A program made the translations under genes and the position numbers. Below are positions 25,901 through 34,241 of a stretch of 56,343 nt of DNA, piece after piece. Source of the stretch: JAVBQJ01 sp031549115 (GTDB lineage Bacteria > Verrucomicrobiota > Lentisphaeria > Victivallales > Victivallaceae); assembly GCA_031549115.1 (NCBI GenBank), contig JAVBQJ010000067.1, positions 1-56,343 on the forward strand. The letters are read 5' to 3'. The stretch's first letter is position 1. Each line of letters starts with the position of its first letter. The notes beneath the pieces were generated by a model, which was not told the DNA's origin, searched no databases, and saw only the letters and a list, made by a program, of their open reading frames with translations.

Positions 25901-27129
25901 GACAAGGTTTTTCCGTCTTTATTGAAAAGCAGGTTGGAAAAGCGTTGCGTCGCCCCGGTCATGACCTCTTCCCAGCCCTCGCCGGCGGCATCCAGCGCCA
26001 GCGCCTTGCCTGTCCGCGCCAATGTGGCGCCAAACGCGGTGCTGATTTTTTTGATTTCCCCGGCAGGAATTGTCTTTCCCCAATACTTTCGAGCAATTCG
26101 CCCGAATCCGGTCCATTCCTCAAATATAGCTTCCGCAGCACCGACGAGCACGGCATTGTAAAGCTTCTCCGCCTCCGACATATTCGGATTGTCCCGAGTA
26201 TCCATGATTTCAGAGGAAAGACTGGACATGCCAAAGAAAGCGCTTGCCGCCCTGGCTTTGGCTAGAACGACAGCCAGAAGCATATTGGGGAGATTGCGGA
26301 TTACGCCACCGGTCACATCTTCCATGAAGCCGCTCGACGGCCCGCGCTGCTGTTCTTCGTAGGCTATCAGTTTTTGATATTCATCGGACATACGCTCCAA
26401 TGGGGCGGTGAAATCCCTGAAGTTTAAATGGGTCTGCGCTCCGAAGTTCTTCTCGCCCCATTCCCATCCAGCCTTCCGGGAGAGCCATTCCAACGGTTTA
26501 TAGAAACCATAATTGACGTAATTGACCACTGCCTCCATCGGGCGACTAATCAGCACATTCCCGGTATCAATGCCGCCACTCTTCAGCGTGGCAAGTATTC
26601 CCGTAGCCGCGTCACTCTTCAATCTGTCGCCGAGCGATGGCCCTTCTTCCATCTGCCGGATCGCCCGAAGCCGCAAATACACCTGTTTGGGATCGTCGAT
26701 TTTTTCCCCGAAGAAGTGTTTGGTCAGCGCTTCAAAGTTCTGCATGGCGTCCGGGAAATCCAGATCATACGCATTCGCCAGATAACGCGCCGAAACCAGC
26801 TTCATCGCCATCGTCCCCATTTTTGTCATCGCTTCCGGCGACTCTCCGGCCATCGTTGCCAATTCAGGAACCGCCTCACGGTCGAAAAAAGCATAGGGAT
26901 CTTCCAGCAATGCCCGCTTCATCGTATTGCTGCTGTTGTTGGTCTTCTCGTAATCCGACTGACGAAATGGCATACTCGGATATGGCGAGTTGATCAAATC
27001 TTCTTCCGCCGAGACTGGTTTATTTGCCGCCGGGAGCAAGTCCTTCAAAGTAGGCACAGAGATAGGCGTCACAGCATTACTTCCCGCCATAGAAGTATTC
27101 GGAATTTCTTCATTCATTGATGTATTCAT
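19978..27129 (-). CDS. giant polyvalent internal virion protein with HExxH domain
   Basis: About 2383 residues. Visible order: an N-terminal helical part with hydrophobic glycine-rich segments (about 300-330 and 430-450, AVMGGGVGVFGAG); a zinc-peptidase-like motif FLHEAVGH (His633) followed by a Glu/Asp-rich helix; a compact segment (about 760-870) of unknown type; a region with a 102-residue duplication (about 875-1020); long charged coiled coils; and a C-terminal LPD38-like region rich in Trp, Arg and Tyr. Such proteins are ejected into the cell with the DNA by podoviruses. Start chosen at 27129, which has AAAGG nine bases upstream; 27150 is the longest alternative. It overlaps the 603-residue gene. 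Confidence 0.7.
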   Translation of the reverse strand: MNTSMNEEIPNTSMAGSNAVTPISVPTLKDLLPAANKPVSAEEDLINSPYPSMPFRQSDYEKTNNSSNTMKRALLEDPYAFFDREAVPELATMAGESPEAMTKMGTMAMKLVSARYLANAYDLDFPDAMQNFEALTKHFFGEKIDDPKQVYLRLRAIRQMEEGPSLGDRLKSDAATGILATLKSGGIDTGNVLISRPMEAVVNYVNYGFYKPLEWLSRKAGWEWGEKNFGAQTHLNFRDFTAPLERMSDEYQKLIAYEEQQRGPSSGFMEDVTGGVIRNLPNMLLAVVLAKARAASAFFGMSSLSSEIMDTRDNPNMSEAEKLYNAVLVGAAEAIFEEWTGFGRIARKYWGKTIPAGEIKKISTAFGATLARTGKALALDAAGEGWEEVMTGATQRFSNLLFNKDGKTLSSLSVSELVHELCDPMPLEFSVGAVMGGGVGVFGAGHQFRQQRTGAEIQNFRAELIGEAKGQLEVLKSKESLTDEESRMAERLDGAVRAGDAKAVIDLAYEQILNEKEQQRQDELTLDEWASEHASEAIRQEKEFLAAQRAPDAAKSERTRTEVVRGMVEDLQYQYRDILQLEFVPTAADLPESIRNAPNFVSGVEGCFETETGKIYFVGSNLNPGRVQKVFLHEAVGHRGLRGLFGSRYDIFLDQLARDHADEISGIAERRDIDFTTEKGRLEAADEFMATMAEVKTGNPSLWKKVMAAFRAWLRRVPGFRDLRYSDAELETLLDRSARTLGRSGDGDDVRFAAALRRKGAPNHAMERGKIVDGNVPHAPGFMEWAGLDGDGLYADAEMLAGKHNEYFEDQVHAMAATTFVLAAPEKANDVSGNLAFVRKDEQSGQCFRIEIRKRVTGKRNQIRSTHKLNERQYQEAKIGDSPVLQPSPAGAEGVQAARSYSDFVEYYTAKYPDVKFSIAPNQQTKSETSAVIDGLISDPVRNADGNAGGHKKRVSDFFYKDSIDSGNVKLSIVPNQQAKIGDFPVLQPSLAGADGVQSARSYSDFIEYYTAKYPDVKFSIAPEYSKRVKRLAAILTPHSNETSILDQDAAAAILANAGITVDSEADAVLLHDAAWQARELIRERHKRNQQKAEEDHLRKKDSYYAAMSEKYGRDFKIAAGVAYDGTKFSGTWMDDHKLAKNQTGVPVAEAAKILSDASGKEVKESEVVEYFGNLKRESLLKDLRDQRARLRELRNIEDELQDAGSKENPRSLLAERNQYIYDRYPFIRAAIDYGGPKFLIRPSMRYKGETFSGSFISPNWIRNSSKRKSRKTGLEAIEAENKRLGQLENASGIPSDVLATRIAKDSKGDPLTIENEIIDFFRDLKLMDLYREYYAEKRQRSEWSKEENRQAAQEMRELRSREAAESAAAEYKALLDEALRDKQDIVQIQAVAAKHARRVLPKEMRGEFLQRIADLSKYSSDPAPAYPQGRRMYELEKLLEKMQSFRIVDRTKELAERFRESVNPGGQRIAPLGGEAQGTLETIRNILRMPGPMVANQISNVSEALNVAEEEGNTGAVDNLLEELELLQLFGRLDQKTPPEALEAFRALESLIEDKRDSFLAKLKAKREELGRLRHAAVVEITGNKDGLPQTGRNEHEPRRLKWLLEQRNLRGLLDLVSNRSDKDFDDTVLGQLFGRLEQSTWKNASFDRESNTRAEKAIERIFQLDALAKKAAFWRDAEKAEEHTGIFIDRYTREVAYAKNQFGLVDGRGFTTGTITPENARTLLQGVAVGKAQLDPLAAEFLRQQLDDFEHGVIQEYQIYGNPDEDAAFNAFVQRQRADKEPKLTIFRPDPKAEKRRVELGISRADGATLLMAWEQLDVQARMRWNGWSDESIDQLKKFIGRDFMEFAYWSRQEIADKSKALDVKSKAIYGAGLPGLPNYYPVSYKESLGKQVGTGKSDYLGYGYGQMSVNPSFLIKRKFHLSDVDLHRSVFQTHLQHQLEVNHFLSWAESVREARGIFNDKRVRQAISGTYGTEVYNQIIDRVQTLARAGRDSGRAAELMGRLFRYWVPAKIALNFSSVLKQFSGAAAFMNEMPMPEFLANIAETFTDSPEFKKFSEFARNSEYFKSRIQGGFSRDIMYLMKSNRSGKIEDVYGNSLIDKGTYLTRWSDSVASLRGGYALFKHHYQNLTERGMAPGAAWEEATRRWQRTTDETQQSGYLKDQNFYQSQAGFFRYLTSFLSNPIQIMNLELMTIDDIRFGEGKRKEQAKAKLARQLMVNHVIVPTLMTLITQFFRSGFDYDEYEWEDFVTAGLLGPFEGAFIAGKVLQGTADVIADKLLDRASIPGGSNMEAFPMFDESIAGLGRLMKLVDDLADPDKQPDGSEYYRSIQSLADLLAVSGTVAPVPHVGAVGAMGGAMLRELKRFWRLFGPNEPEKPKLKF
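24061..24503 (-). repeat. 306-bp-period duplication inside the polyvalent protein gene
   Basis: Bases 24061-24197 and 24367-24503 are about 90 percent identical at a constant offset of 306 bases (102 codons). A shorter related piece at about 24186-24229 adds a third partial copy. In protein the repeats carry RSYSDFxEYYTAKYPDVKFS and the linker VKFSIAPNQQ or VKLSIVPNQQ. The frame is kept, so the copies arose by in-frame duplication. Confidence 0.8.
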
Positions 27130-28921
27130 CAGCATATACCTTTCTGCCATCTTTCAAGGTCCAAACCATTCGTCCGGATTCTCCCTTTTGCTGGTCAATA
27201 ATATCGGCGGCATCAATCCAGCCATCTTTCTTGAGTTTTTGAACCTTGTGATGAACCTCCTGGTAAACGTATGGCGATGGCTCCAGCCAGCTATTTTCAT
27301 ATGGCGCCAACGCTTCGGCATACATCTTGCGGCTATCAAAAGATTTTCCATTCGTCGCGGACTGTTTGAGCCGCCCTGAATTGTTGAATAACTGCGCAAT
27401 TCGCTTCTCTTGCCATGCTTGATTCAATCCGTCGATTTCTTTCTTGATCTCGGAAATGCCTTTCCCATCCTGCAACATTTGGCGCCCGGCAGTATAGAAT
27501 TGCAGTTTGCGTTCCGCCTGCATTGCTTCGTTCTCATCTCCCCTGTAAGCAAAATCGCCGGCTTTCGCCATCTGGTCGATCATATCCTTGACCAATTCTC
27601 CTTTTTCATCTTTTTTGAATGGATCCTGGCCGTCGATACGCTTGTCGATTTGTGCCCGCAGCCGATTGAATACTTCAACGTCACCAGCTGCGACCCCCAA
27701 GGCTTTCTCATATTGTTCCGCCCGAAACGTCATTTGCTTCTGCGGCGAAACCGGAACCGATACAGATTCAAGTTCCGCGCAAAAGATCGCCTGCGACTGG
27801 CGAATCGACTCTCTCTGCTTTGCCTGCGACTGGCGAATCGACTTGTTTTGTTTTTCCGTTTCAATCGCTTCGACAATTCTGCGGCGGGATATGTATTCCT
27901 TATCGGTGATTACACCGGCTTCCCGCATCTCTTCCAGATGCTTCAATTCCGGATATTGCCCTTCCATAGCATCAGCGGTGAATGATTCGAGATCCTCCTG
28001 GCGCGACTGCTGCCAATATCTTTCCGCAAATGCCTTTTGAGCGAGATACGTTCTTTCGTCAACTTTGCCTTGTTTGTAGCTCTGATCCACTTCGGCAACC
28101 GTTGGACAAGTTCCCTGTTCGACTGTCGCGGCAAATACCTTGACGTCATTCGTGAATTTTCTGTCTTTGACGTGCTCCGCGTGCTCAACTAACTTATCCC
28201 GGTTCTCGAGGGTCAGGTTCTTGAAGTTGGCGTATTCGCCGGAATCGGTCCTTTGCTTCAACTGATCGATAACTCCCAGATCTCCCGCATCGATTTGTCG
28301 CTTACCATCCCAGAAGTCCTTATCGTTGTCGATCTTCTTGTTCATGGAGTACGCCATTGCCTCCGAGAGCAGTCCGGAGGCAAGGCCGTTCCGGACTTCC
28401 TCGCGGGCGGCTTCGTAGTTGCCCATTTTACAGTTGTATTCACTCCTCGCAATAATATTGTCCTTTTTGACCGTCAAGTCGGCTTGAAACTGGATGCTTC
28501 GGGTGAACTGGCGCATACCCAGGCTTTCACCCTCCAGATAGGGCTGCATCTCCCGCAACGCATCTTGCGACAGTTTTCCCATGTAGGGACGTATTTTTCC
28601 GGTCAGGCCATTCAGCGCTTCTTCGTTCCATTTTTCGAAAGACTCGTAGTCTTTTTCGTTTTCGCGCATCCGCTGCTGTACGTTGAATTTTTCCTGCGCC
28701 ACCAGGAGCTTAATTTGACTGGCGTTGTCGAAGTCGTCAGCCAGTTTCTTTTTCTGGTACAGCTCCTGAATGACACCGCCGACCTGGCGCAGGCCGTGCG
28801 ACATCGACGCTCCGGCCTGGAGCCAATTGTAGTATCTCCCATTGGCAGCCGATTGCCGGATGTAATAGCTGTCGCCGGACTGCTGATACGCCGGTACTTG
28901 TGCGATCGGTACTTGCGGCAT
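27110..28921 (-). CDS. internal virion (core/ejection) protein
   Basis: A 603-residue hydrophilic, strongly helical protein rich in Lys, Glu and Gln. The N-terminus (IPQVPAYQQSGDSYYIR-like, then RQVGGVIQELYQKKKLADDF) and a central RQSQAKQRESIRQSQA repeat are visible. Size and position between the gp14-like and giant polyvalent proteins correspond to the second internal core protein of T7-like particles (gp15 position). No enzymatic motif is seen. The start is four bases from the gp14-like stop and the end overlaps the next gene. Confidence 0.65.
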   Translation of the reverse strand: MPQVPIAQVPAYQQSGDSYYIRQSAANGRYYNWLQAGASMSHGLRQVGGVIQELYQKKKLADDFDNASQIKLLVAQEKFNVQQRMRENEKDYESFEKWNEEALNGLTGKIRPYMGKLSQDALREMQPYLEGESLGMRQFTRSIQFQADLTVKKDNIIARSEYNCKMGNYEAAREEVRNGLASGLLSEAMAYSMNKKIDNDKDFWDGKRQIDAGDLGVIDQLKQRTDSGEYANFKNLTLENRDKLVEHAEHVKDRKFTNDVKVFAATVEQGTCPTVAEVDQSYKQGKVDERTYLAQKAFAERYWQQSRQEDLESFTADAMEGQYPELKHLEEMREAGVITDKEYISRRRIVEAIETEKQNKSIRQSQAKQRESIRQSQAIFCAELESVSVPVSPQKQMTFRAEQYEKALGVAAGDVEVFNRLRAQIDKRIDGQDPFKKDEKGELVKDMIDQMAKAGDFAYRGDENEAMQAERKLQFYTAGRQMLQDGKGISEIKKEIDGLNQAWQEKRIAQLFNNSGRLKQSATNGKSFDSRKMYAEALAPYENSWLEPSPYVYQEVHHKVQKLKKDGWIDAADIIDQQKGESGRMVWTLKDGRKVYADEYINE

Positions 28922-28924
28922 GAT

Positions 28925-29515
28925 TTATCTCCCGTAACTTCCAAAGGTTCCAAATCCGTAGGCTTGCGCAGAGCTTTTCTTTGCTCCGGCAGACGACTTG
29001 CCGCGCCAATCGCTGAACGCCTCAAAGCCGTTTGCCACCATGCCGACTCCGCCCAATGCAGTACCGGCGCCGGACAGAATGGAGGACCACGAGTAATTCC
29101 GCTTGGCGATCTTCGATTGGTAGAGATAAGCGTCGCTTTGATTCAGGAAGCGTTGCTGGTTGGCGCGGCCCTGTCTCTGGGTATCGATCTTATCCATCTC
29201 CAGCCGTTCCGAGGTAAGCCCCAGAACCGCCAGCGGGCTTCCCGTGTCCATCATGACGCCGGTTTTGCCGTACAACGCCCGCTGCGTCCCCTGGAAACGC
29301 GCCGCTTCCGCCTGCTGGCGCCGAAGCGCCTCGTGCATTTCGTTTTCCGCATCGGCGGCTTCCCGCTTTGCCAACTCGCTGTTATATTCCAGCATCTTCG
29401 CTTCAGCTTCGGCGTTATCTTTGTCCTGATTGTACTGCATGATGCCGCCGGTAATTCCGGAGACCATACTGCCGATCCCGGCCGTCCACAAAGCAATCGA
29501 AGTGAATAGTCCCAT
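28925..29515 (-). CDS. T7 gp14-like internal virion protein
   Basis: A 196-residue protein with an N-terminal hydrophobic helix (LWTAGIGSMVSGITGGI), a long charged coiled coil (about 30-130, including RQQAEAARFQGTQRALYGK) and a glycine-rich C-terminal hydrophobic segment. This is the layout of podovirus internal virion protein B (T7 gp14), which is ejected first and forms the pore in the outer membrane. Neighbours on both sides agree. Confidence 0.75.
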   Translation of the reverse strand: MGLFTSIALWTAGIGSMVSGITGGIMQYNQDKDNAEAEAKMLEYNSELAKREAADAENEMHEALRRQQAEAARFQGTQRALYGKTGVMMDTGSPLAVLGLTSERLEMDKIDTQRQGRANQQRFLNQSDAYLYQSKIAKRNYSWSSILSGAGTALGGVGMVANGFEAFSDWRGKSSAGAKKSSAQAYGFGTFGSYGR

Positions 29516-29524
29516 AATCCCCCC

Positions 29525-29920
29525 TCAAGTTAACGGTAAAAAGAAATGCGTGTTATCGCGGTCGCCGATCACCCAGCCGGTGTTTTCGAAGTACCGCGCC
29601 ATACTGCCGGAGCCGTTCACGAACACCAGGCGGTAGCCCTGGCGCCGCAGTTCTTCGACGGCGCCGCGAACCAACTGATCCAACACCGAAGCGCCGCGAG
29701 TTCCCAATCCCGGTTTGGTGGTCAGGAACGCCAGGTAGCAGGTGTTTTTTTCCACGCACCGGTACACCCAGCACCCGGCGGCAACTTCGCCATCCACTTC
29801 GGCGACGAAACCGAACGGCCCCAGTATCTCCCGGCTCAACGGCGGGAACTCCCGCGCCATCAAAAAACCAAGGAGAATCCGGTAATCCCCCTCCCGCTGC
29901 TGTCGAACGACGATATTCAT
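29525..29920 (-). CDS. GNAT-like acetyltransferase
   Basis: A 131-residue protein with the GNAT layout: an N-terminal strand-helix, FGFVAEVDGEVAAGCWVY, the central strand CYLAFLTTKPGLGTRGASVL with a glycine turn in the place of the acetyl-CoA loop, and the C-terminal YFENTGWVIGDRD. Members of this group often sit between tail-tube and internal core genes of podoviruses; the substrate is unknown. Its stop lies past the start of nothing else, and it overlaps the tail tube B-like gene end by four bases. Confidence 0.65.
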   Translation of the reverse strand: MNIVVRQQREGDYRILLGFLMAREFPPLSREILGPFGFVAEVDGEVAAGCWVYRCVEKNTCYLAFLTTKPGLGTRGASVLDQLVRGAVEELRRQGYRLVFVNGSGSMARYFENTGWVIGDRDNTHFFLPLT

Positions 29921-32172
29921 TGGTACACCTCAAAATTCGGGGATATGCTGATTACCGTCAGCGGGAGCGGATCCCGCTGGCGCACTTCGACAATGATCTC
30001 CCCCTGATAGCCGGAAACCTGTTCCAGCTTGAACGAGCGGTTTTCCGGGGGGATCGCGGTATTGACCTGGTGCTCGACCTTGCGGCTGATAACCGGCAGC
30101 CATTTGCCTTCGCCGGCGCGGACTTCGCCGCCGACCGACTGGTGAACCCGCAGGAACACTTCATAGACCCGTTTCTTACGGGATTGTATCGTACCGTCCT
30201 GCAAGGCCAGATCCAGCGGCATCGGCTGCAGCTGCGATTCATACGCGAGGCCCGCCAACACCCGCAGCGCTTCGGCCTCCAGCGGCACCATACCCAGATC
30301 CACGGTGGCGGGCGTCTGTACCGCGCCATCGGCCATCAATTGCACCTCCATCCCCTCCAGGTGATTCAGGCCACTCACAGTGGCGCCGGTGGCGTCCGGC
30401 GTCTTCCATATCGCGCAATCCATGTAGACAGCATCGCCGATCCAGCTCCAATCCCGCGGCGCGAAGCGCTCGATGTAGCGGACCGCCGTGCCGTTGACCA
30501 CCCGGCGCACCGCCACATACACTTCATCGCCGTGCGCTCCGGGAATGGCGGCGACAGATTCGAATCGCCCCTGCGTGGTATGCCGGTGCCAGCCCACGAC
30601 CTGTTGATCGCGTTCGTAGGTCAAACCGACCAATACGCCATCGGCGCGGACGCACCAGAGGATTGTATCCGGCTGCTGCACCAGCGCGGTTGCGACAATG
30701 CCGGATCCGGTGATGTGATCGGCCAGCATGGTCAGATCCGGCGACACATAGCCGTCTTTCTCGTAGCTGTACGCCAGTTCGCGCAGCTTGCGGCAATTGC
30801 GCTGGAAGCATAAAACCACGTCACCGGCCAGAAACGCAGCCAGACGACCGCTGCCGTAGTTGGATCGCGGTTTGAATGATATGGCCGAGGGCGTCATCGG
30901 TTCGTCGGAGCTCTTGCCGCGCCCGGCGAATTCGCCGGAGAGCGTGCCGACCATCAATACATCATGCGACACCATCCATTGGATCCGGTTGATCGAGTCG
31001 CTGACCAGCGTATAACAAATCGCATCGTCGTCAATGTCGCCGGTCCGGAACACATCCCATTCCCCGGTCCGGCTGCCCCAGATGGTTTGCGGCTGCTTGC
31101 CACTGCCACCGAATAGCAACCGTTCCTCATGAAAGGTGATGCAGCACGGATAGCCGTTCTTCACCCCCCAGGCGCCTTCGTGCCACTCCCGCGTGGCGGT
31201 GGCGGCGCCGAGCGTGCCGCGTACCGTGCCCTGCGCCACCGTGGGCGAGTTCACCGCGGTGATCCTCACCAATCCATGGGTATAATAGTTGTCGTTGCGG
31301 AATTCATACGTGCAGGTGCCGGAGGTGTAATCATCCATCCGTACCCGGTAAATCGCGTTGTCTTCCTTTTCCTCCCGCACCAGGTCGCAATTCCAGTCGT
31401 TCTTACTGGAACGCGAATACAGATCCAGCCAGCTGCCGCCATTGTCGGTGGAGCGCTGCAGTTGAATCGTGCCGGTCCAGGTGCCGCGGGTAATCAGGTT
31501 GTAGGATCCGCGTACCGGCATCGTGGCCGAATTGCCGACCGCCGTAAAGGAGCCGGAGATCTTGCTGTTTTCGCGGATATGCACCAGGTCGAACCAACTG
31601 CCGACGTGGCCGGCTTCGAACACCGCCGCCGATGCGGTGATGGTGATATCGCCGGAAGCCGCCGAGGGCGTCAACGTGGTATCTTCGACGTTCGGATCGA
31701 GGAACGGCGGGAATTTAAAATCGAACTCTTCCAGTGTCCAGTTGGTTTCGGCATAGCGGCGCAGCTGGCGCGGCGCATGATCCGGATGCACCAGAAACAG
31801 GATATCGGCCGACTGCACGTGCTTGATCCGTTCCAGATCGGCGGCAAGGTATGGCGAAGCCAGTTCATACGGGACGCCGGAACTTTGCAGCAAGGCGCCG
31901 TCGCGGAAGAAGCGCAAATAGCCGTCACCGAATTCAAGGATATACGAATCGTCCTCTCCGAACGAAAACGGAATCAACCGCACCGCCTTGTCGGGGTATT
32001 TGGCGGCGGCGCAAAAGAGCGTCCCCGGGCGCCGTTCGGCGGCGCCGTGCGGTTTGACCAGGAAGTTTTCCAGCGTCCGGCAACCGCTCTGGTGCTGCGA
32101 CACATCCGAGCGCACATCCAGCAACGGCGACAGCTCCCCGGCATTGAAAGCAAGATGTTGAGCATAAATCAT
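29917..32172 (-). CDS. tail tube B-like / stabilisation (nozzle) protein
   Basis: A 751-residue protein. The opening (QHLAFNAGELSPLLDVRSDV, then CRTLENFLVKPHGAAERRPG) is the signature of podovirus nozzle or stabilisation proteins related to T7 gp12, followed by FGEDDSYILEFGDGYLRFF. The body is beta-rich, as expected for the nozzle propeller. It overlaps the tube A-like gene by four bases upstream and the acetyltransferase gene by four bases downstream. Confidence 0.85.
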   Translation of the reverse strand: MIYAQHLAFNAGELSPLLDVRSDVSQHQSGCRTLENFLVKPHGAAERRPGTLFCAAAKYPDKAVRLIPFSFGEDDSYILEFGDGYLRFFRDGALLQSSGVPYELASPYLAADLERIKHVQSADILFLVHPDHAPRQLRRYAETNWTLEEFDFKFPPFLDPNVEDTTLTPSAASGDITITASAAVFEAGHVGSWFDLVHIRENSKISGSFTAVGNSATMPVRGSYNLITRGTWTGTIQLQRSTDNGGSWLDLYSRSSKNDWNCDLVREEKEDNAIYRVRMDDYTSGTCTYEFRNDNYYTHGLVRITAVNSPTVAQGTVRGTLGAATATREWHEGAWGVKNGYPCCITFHEERLLFGGSGKQPQTIWGSRTGEWDVFRTGDIDDDAICYTLVSDSINRIQWMVSHDVLMVGTLSGEFAGRGKSSDEPMTPSAISFKPRSNYGSGRLAAFLAGDVVLCFQRNCRKLRELAYSYEKDGYVSPDLTMLADHITGSGIVATALVQQPDTILWCVRADGVLVGLTYERDQQVVGWHRHTTQGRFESVAAIPGAHGDEVYVAVRRVVNGTAVRYIERFAPRDWSWIGDAVYMDCAIWKTPDATGATVSGLNHLEGMEVQLMADGAVQTPATVDLGMVPLEAEALRVLAGLAYESQLQPMPLDLALQDGTIQSRKKRVYEVFLRVHQSVGGEVRAGEGKWLPVISRKVEHQVNTAIPPENRSFKLEQVSGYQGEIIVEVRQRDPLPLTVISISPNFEVYQ

Positions 32173-32726
32173 CGTCTCGACTCCAACCAGCGCGACCGCC
32201 GCCGCGGCTGCAAGTGTTCGGCATTTTCCTGCGCCTGGACGGTCTTCGCATTCTGCAGCCGCAACATCGCCTGCTGCTCGAAGTACGACGACTTGTTCAT
32301 ATCGGGGGCGAACACGGCGGCGATTTCAGCGGCCAGCGCATACATCAACCCATCCGCGAACATCGCGTCGAAGCGGGTGGCGTCGGTGATTTCAGCGACG
32401 TATTCAAGCGTCACCTTTGCTTCCGTGGTGAATACCTGATTGGAACACACCCGGTAACGGCCCGGCGTCACCGCCAGCACCCGGAGGCAATCCACCGGCA
32501 GCGCCTGAATGAATCCATAATTCGGATCCAGACAGGGAGCATTCAGCCTCGCCAACGGAATGAATTTGACAGCGAAGCCCCACACATGATCGCGCAGCAA
32601 CCGGCGCACCGTTACCGGGTAGTGATCGTAAATGAATTCGGCGGACGGAGTTTTGGCGTCCCGGTCGGTCACCGGCGGCAAGCCCGCCAGCATCAACGCT
32701 TGATTTTGAATTTCCTGACTGGTCAT
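32169..32726 (-). CDS. tail tube A-like head-tail adaptor
   Basis: A 185-residue protein. The pattern QALMLAGLPPVTDRDAKTPS, followed by YPVTVRRLLRDHVWGFA and later YGFIQALPVDCLRVLAV, is typical of T7 gp11-like tail tubular protein A, the adaptor ring under the portal. Its position just before the nozzle gene is the normal one. A strong hairpin separates it from the capsid decoration gene. Confidence 0.8.
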   Translation of the reverse strand: MTSQEIQNQALMLAGLPPVTDRDAKTPSAEFIYDHYPVTVRRLLRDHVWGFAVKFIPLARLNAPCLDPNYGFIQALPVDCLRVLAVTPGRYRVCSNQVFTTEAKVTLEYVAEITDATRFDAMFADGLMYALAAEIAAVFAPDMNKSSYFEQQAMLRLQNAKTVQAQENAEHLQPRRRSRWLESRR

Positions 32727-32742
32727 AATCTTCCCCTCAAAA

Positions 32743-32776
32743 ATCCGGCCGGGAGTGGCGTTCCTCCCGGCCGGAT
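32743..32776 (-). terminator. internal terminator or processing hairpin after the capsid genes
   Basis: ATCCGGCCGGGAG and CTCCCGGCCGGAT form a perfect 13-bp stem around an 8-base loop, followed on the minus strand by TTTTTGAGG. It lies between the decoration gene and the tail adaptor, so it probably lowers tail gene expression relative to capsid. Confidence 0.7.
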
Positions 32777-32780
32777 CGGG

Positions 32781-33215
32781 TTAATCGATCACGTAGTAGA
32801 GTTCGAACGCGATCTTCTTTCCCGCCGCCAACGCGGCGCCGCTGGTCTCCGCGGTGATCTCCTGTTCGCCCTCCAGATTGTAGGGCGCCAGGGCGTTGCC
32901 CGCCAGTTCCAGCGTCTTTGCGGCCGCTCCCACGGTCGCCGTGGCCAGATAGCGGGCGTTGTTCTTGGCGTCGCCGACTTTGAGCGCCAACGCGGCGGCT
33001 TGCCCGGCTTCGGCGTAGATCCGGCTGGAGGGCAGAAGCCGCGCCCCGGCCGGGAGTTTCACCAGTACGATTTTCGTACCGGCCGCATCCGCCGCCTTGC
33101 CTTCGTAGACGCCGTTGGCGATGCGGACACGACCGCCGAACTGTTGGGTTCGGCTCTTGTCACGCGGCCCCGCCGCCTGATGCAACGCGGCAATGTCAGA
33201 ATAAACAGTAGCCAT
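32781..33215 (-). CDS. head decoration/minor capsid-type protein
   Basis: A 144-residue beta-rich protein (for example VRIANGVYEGKAADAAGTK, IVLVKLPAGARLLPSS, KIAFELYYVID). It follows the major capsid gene by 19 bases and is followed by a strong hairpin. Small beta proteins in this slot commonly decorate podovirus heads. Family-level call is by position and style, not by a catalytic motif. Confidence 0.6.
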   Translation of the reverse strand: MATVYSDIAALHQAAGPRDKSRTQQFGGRVRIANGVYEGKAADAAGTKIVLVKLPAGARLLPSSRIYAEAGQAAALALKVGDAKNNARYLATATVGAAAKTLELAGNALAPYNLEGEQEITAETSGAALAAGKKIAFELYYVID

Positions 33216-33234
33216 TGCAATATCCCTCTCGTTA

Positions 33235-34119
33235 TCAGGCTTCGAGGCACGGAACCTCGATCACCTTGGTTTCTTCCTTGCGAGCCGCCGCCACCGACAT
33301 GCACAAATAGGCATACCAGGCGTTCGACTTGTCCGCACGCGGTCCCATCGTCGCGGTAATGTCTTTCGGCATCGCCACCGCCACCCCGGACTTGATCCAG
33401 GCGCCGCACTGGCGCAGATCGCCGGCGCCGACTTTCAGCCGCTCGACCTGCACGAAGTTGATGCCGAGGAACTTCCGGACTTCGCCATCCACCAGCACCT
33501 TGGTGCTGTTGTATTCCGAGCTGGAAATCTGTACGATCCCCAACAAGTCATCGTGCTGCGCGGCCGAAATCGCCATATAGATTTCGTTGCCGGGAACATC
33601 CAGATCGATTTCCGACTGCCGAAAACGCTTGCGAATCCATTTGAGCTTCCCCAGCGTCAGGCCGGTATTGCCCGAGGTGCCGCCGACCGTAGGCGGACAC
33701 ACCTGCGAGGTCGGAAGCGGCACCGGATTGCGGCCGTCGTCGCCCTCCCAGCCCAAGCCGAAGATCGCTTCGATGATTTCATCGTCGATCGCGCGGCCCA
33801 TCGCCGAACGGCCCGCCTGAACCACCGGCATCTTCGGGTCGATGGTCATCCGCATTTCGTCGAACGGGTCGCAGAAGTCGCCCCAATCGTAATCATGCGG
33901 AATGATCGCCCGGCGCCCGAACGGCGTCTCGATCACCGGCGAGTCTTCGAACTTCCCGGTCCGGCGCCGCACCGTTGTCGGGCCGACCGTTTCGAAGAAC
34001 TTCTTTTCCCCCCTCAAATCCTCCCGCGACACCAGCGGGAGTAACTTGCTCCCCTGCTGTTGCGCCAACGTGTACACCGTGCGGCTGTACTGCAGCTCGT
34101 AAGCACTTTCACCATTCAT
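33235..34119 (-). CDS. prophage major capsid protein
   Basis: A 294-residue protein with segments VYTLAQQQGSKLLPLVSRED, RRRAIIPHDYDWGDFCDPFDEM, GNEIYMAISAAQHDDLLGI and a C-terminal DKSNAWYAYLCMSVAAARKE. These match the BPP-1-like podovirus capsid type. It is preceded by the scaffold gene and followed by the decoration gene, the standard head order. It is unrelated to the orphan capsid at 7983-9152. Confidence 0.8.
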   Translation of the reverse strand: MNGESAYELQYSRTVYTLAQQQGSKLLPLVSREDLRGEKKFFETVGPTTVRRRTGKFEDSPVIETPFGRRAIIPHDYDWGDFCDPFDEMRMTIDPKMPVVQAGRSAMGRAIDDEIIEAIFGLGWEGDDGRNPVPLPTSQVCPPTVGGTSGNTGLTLGKLKWIRKRFRQSEIDLDVPGNEIYMAISAAQHDDLLGIVQISSSEYNSTKVLVDGEVRKFLGINFVQVERLKVGAGDLRQCGAWIKSGVAVAMPKDITATMGPRADKSNAWYAYLCMSVAAARKEETKVIEVPCLEA

Positions 34120-34241
34120 TGCCTACATCTCCATGATAAAACCTGCCTTCCGGATTGTCCCTCGCGGGATCCGATGCCGGAAACGCTCCGGCAAGCGGAC
34201 GGCTGCGGCCGTCTCGATCGGACTCCGAATGAGTTCCCCGA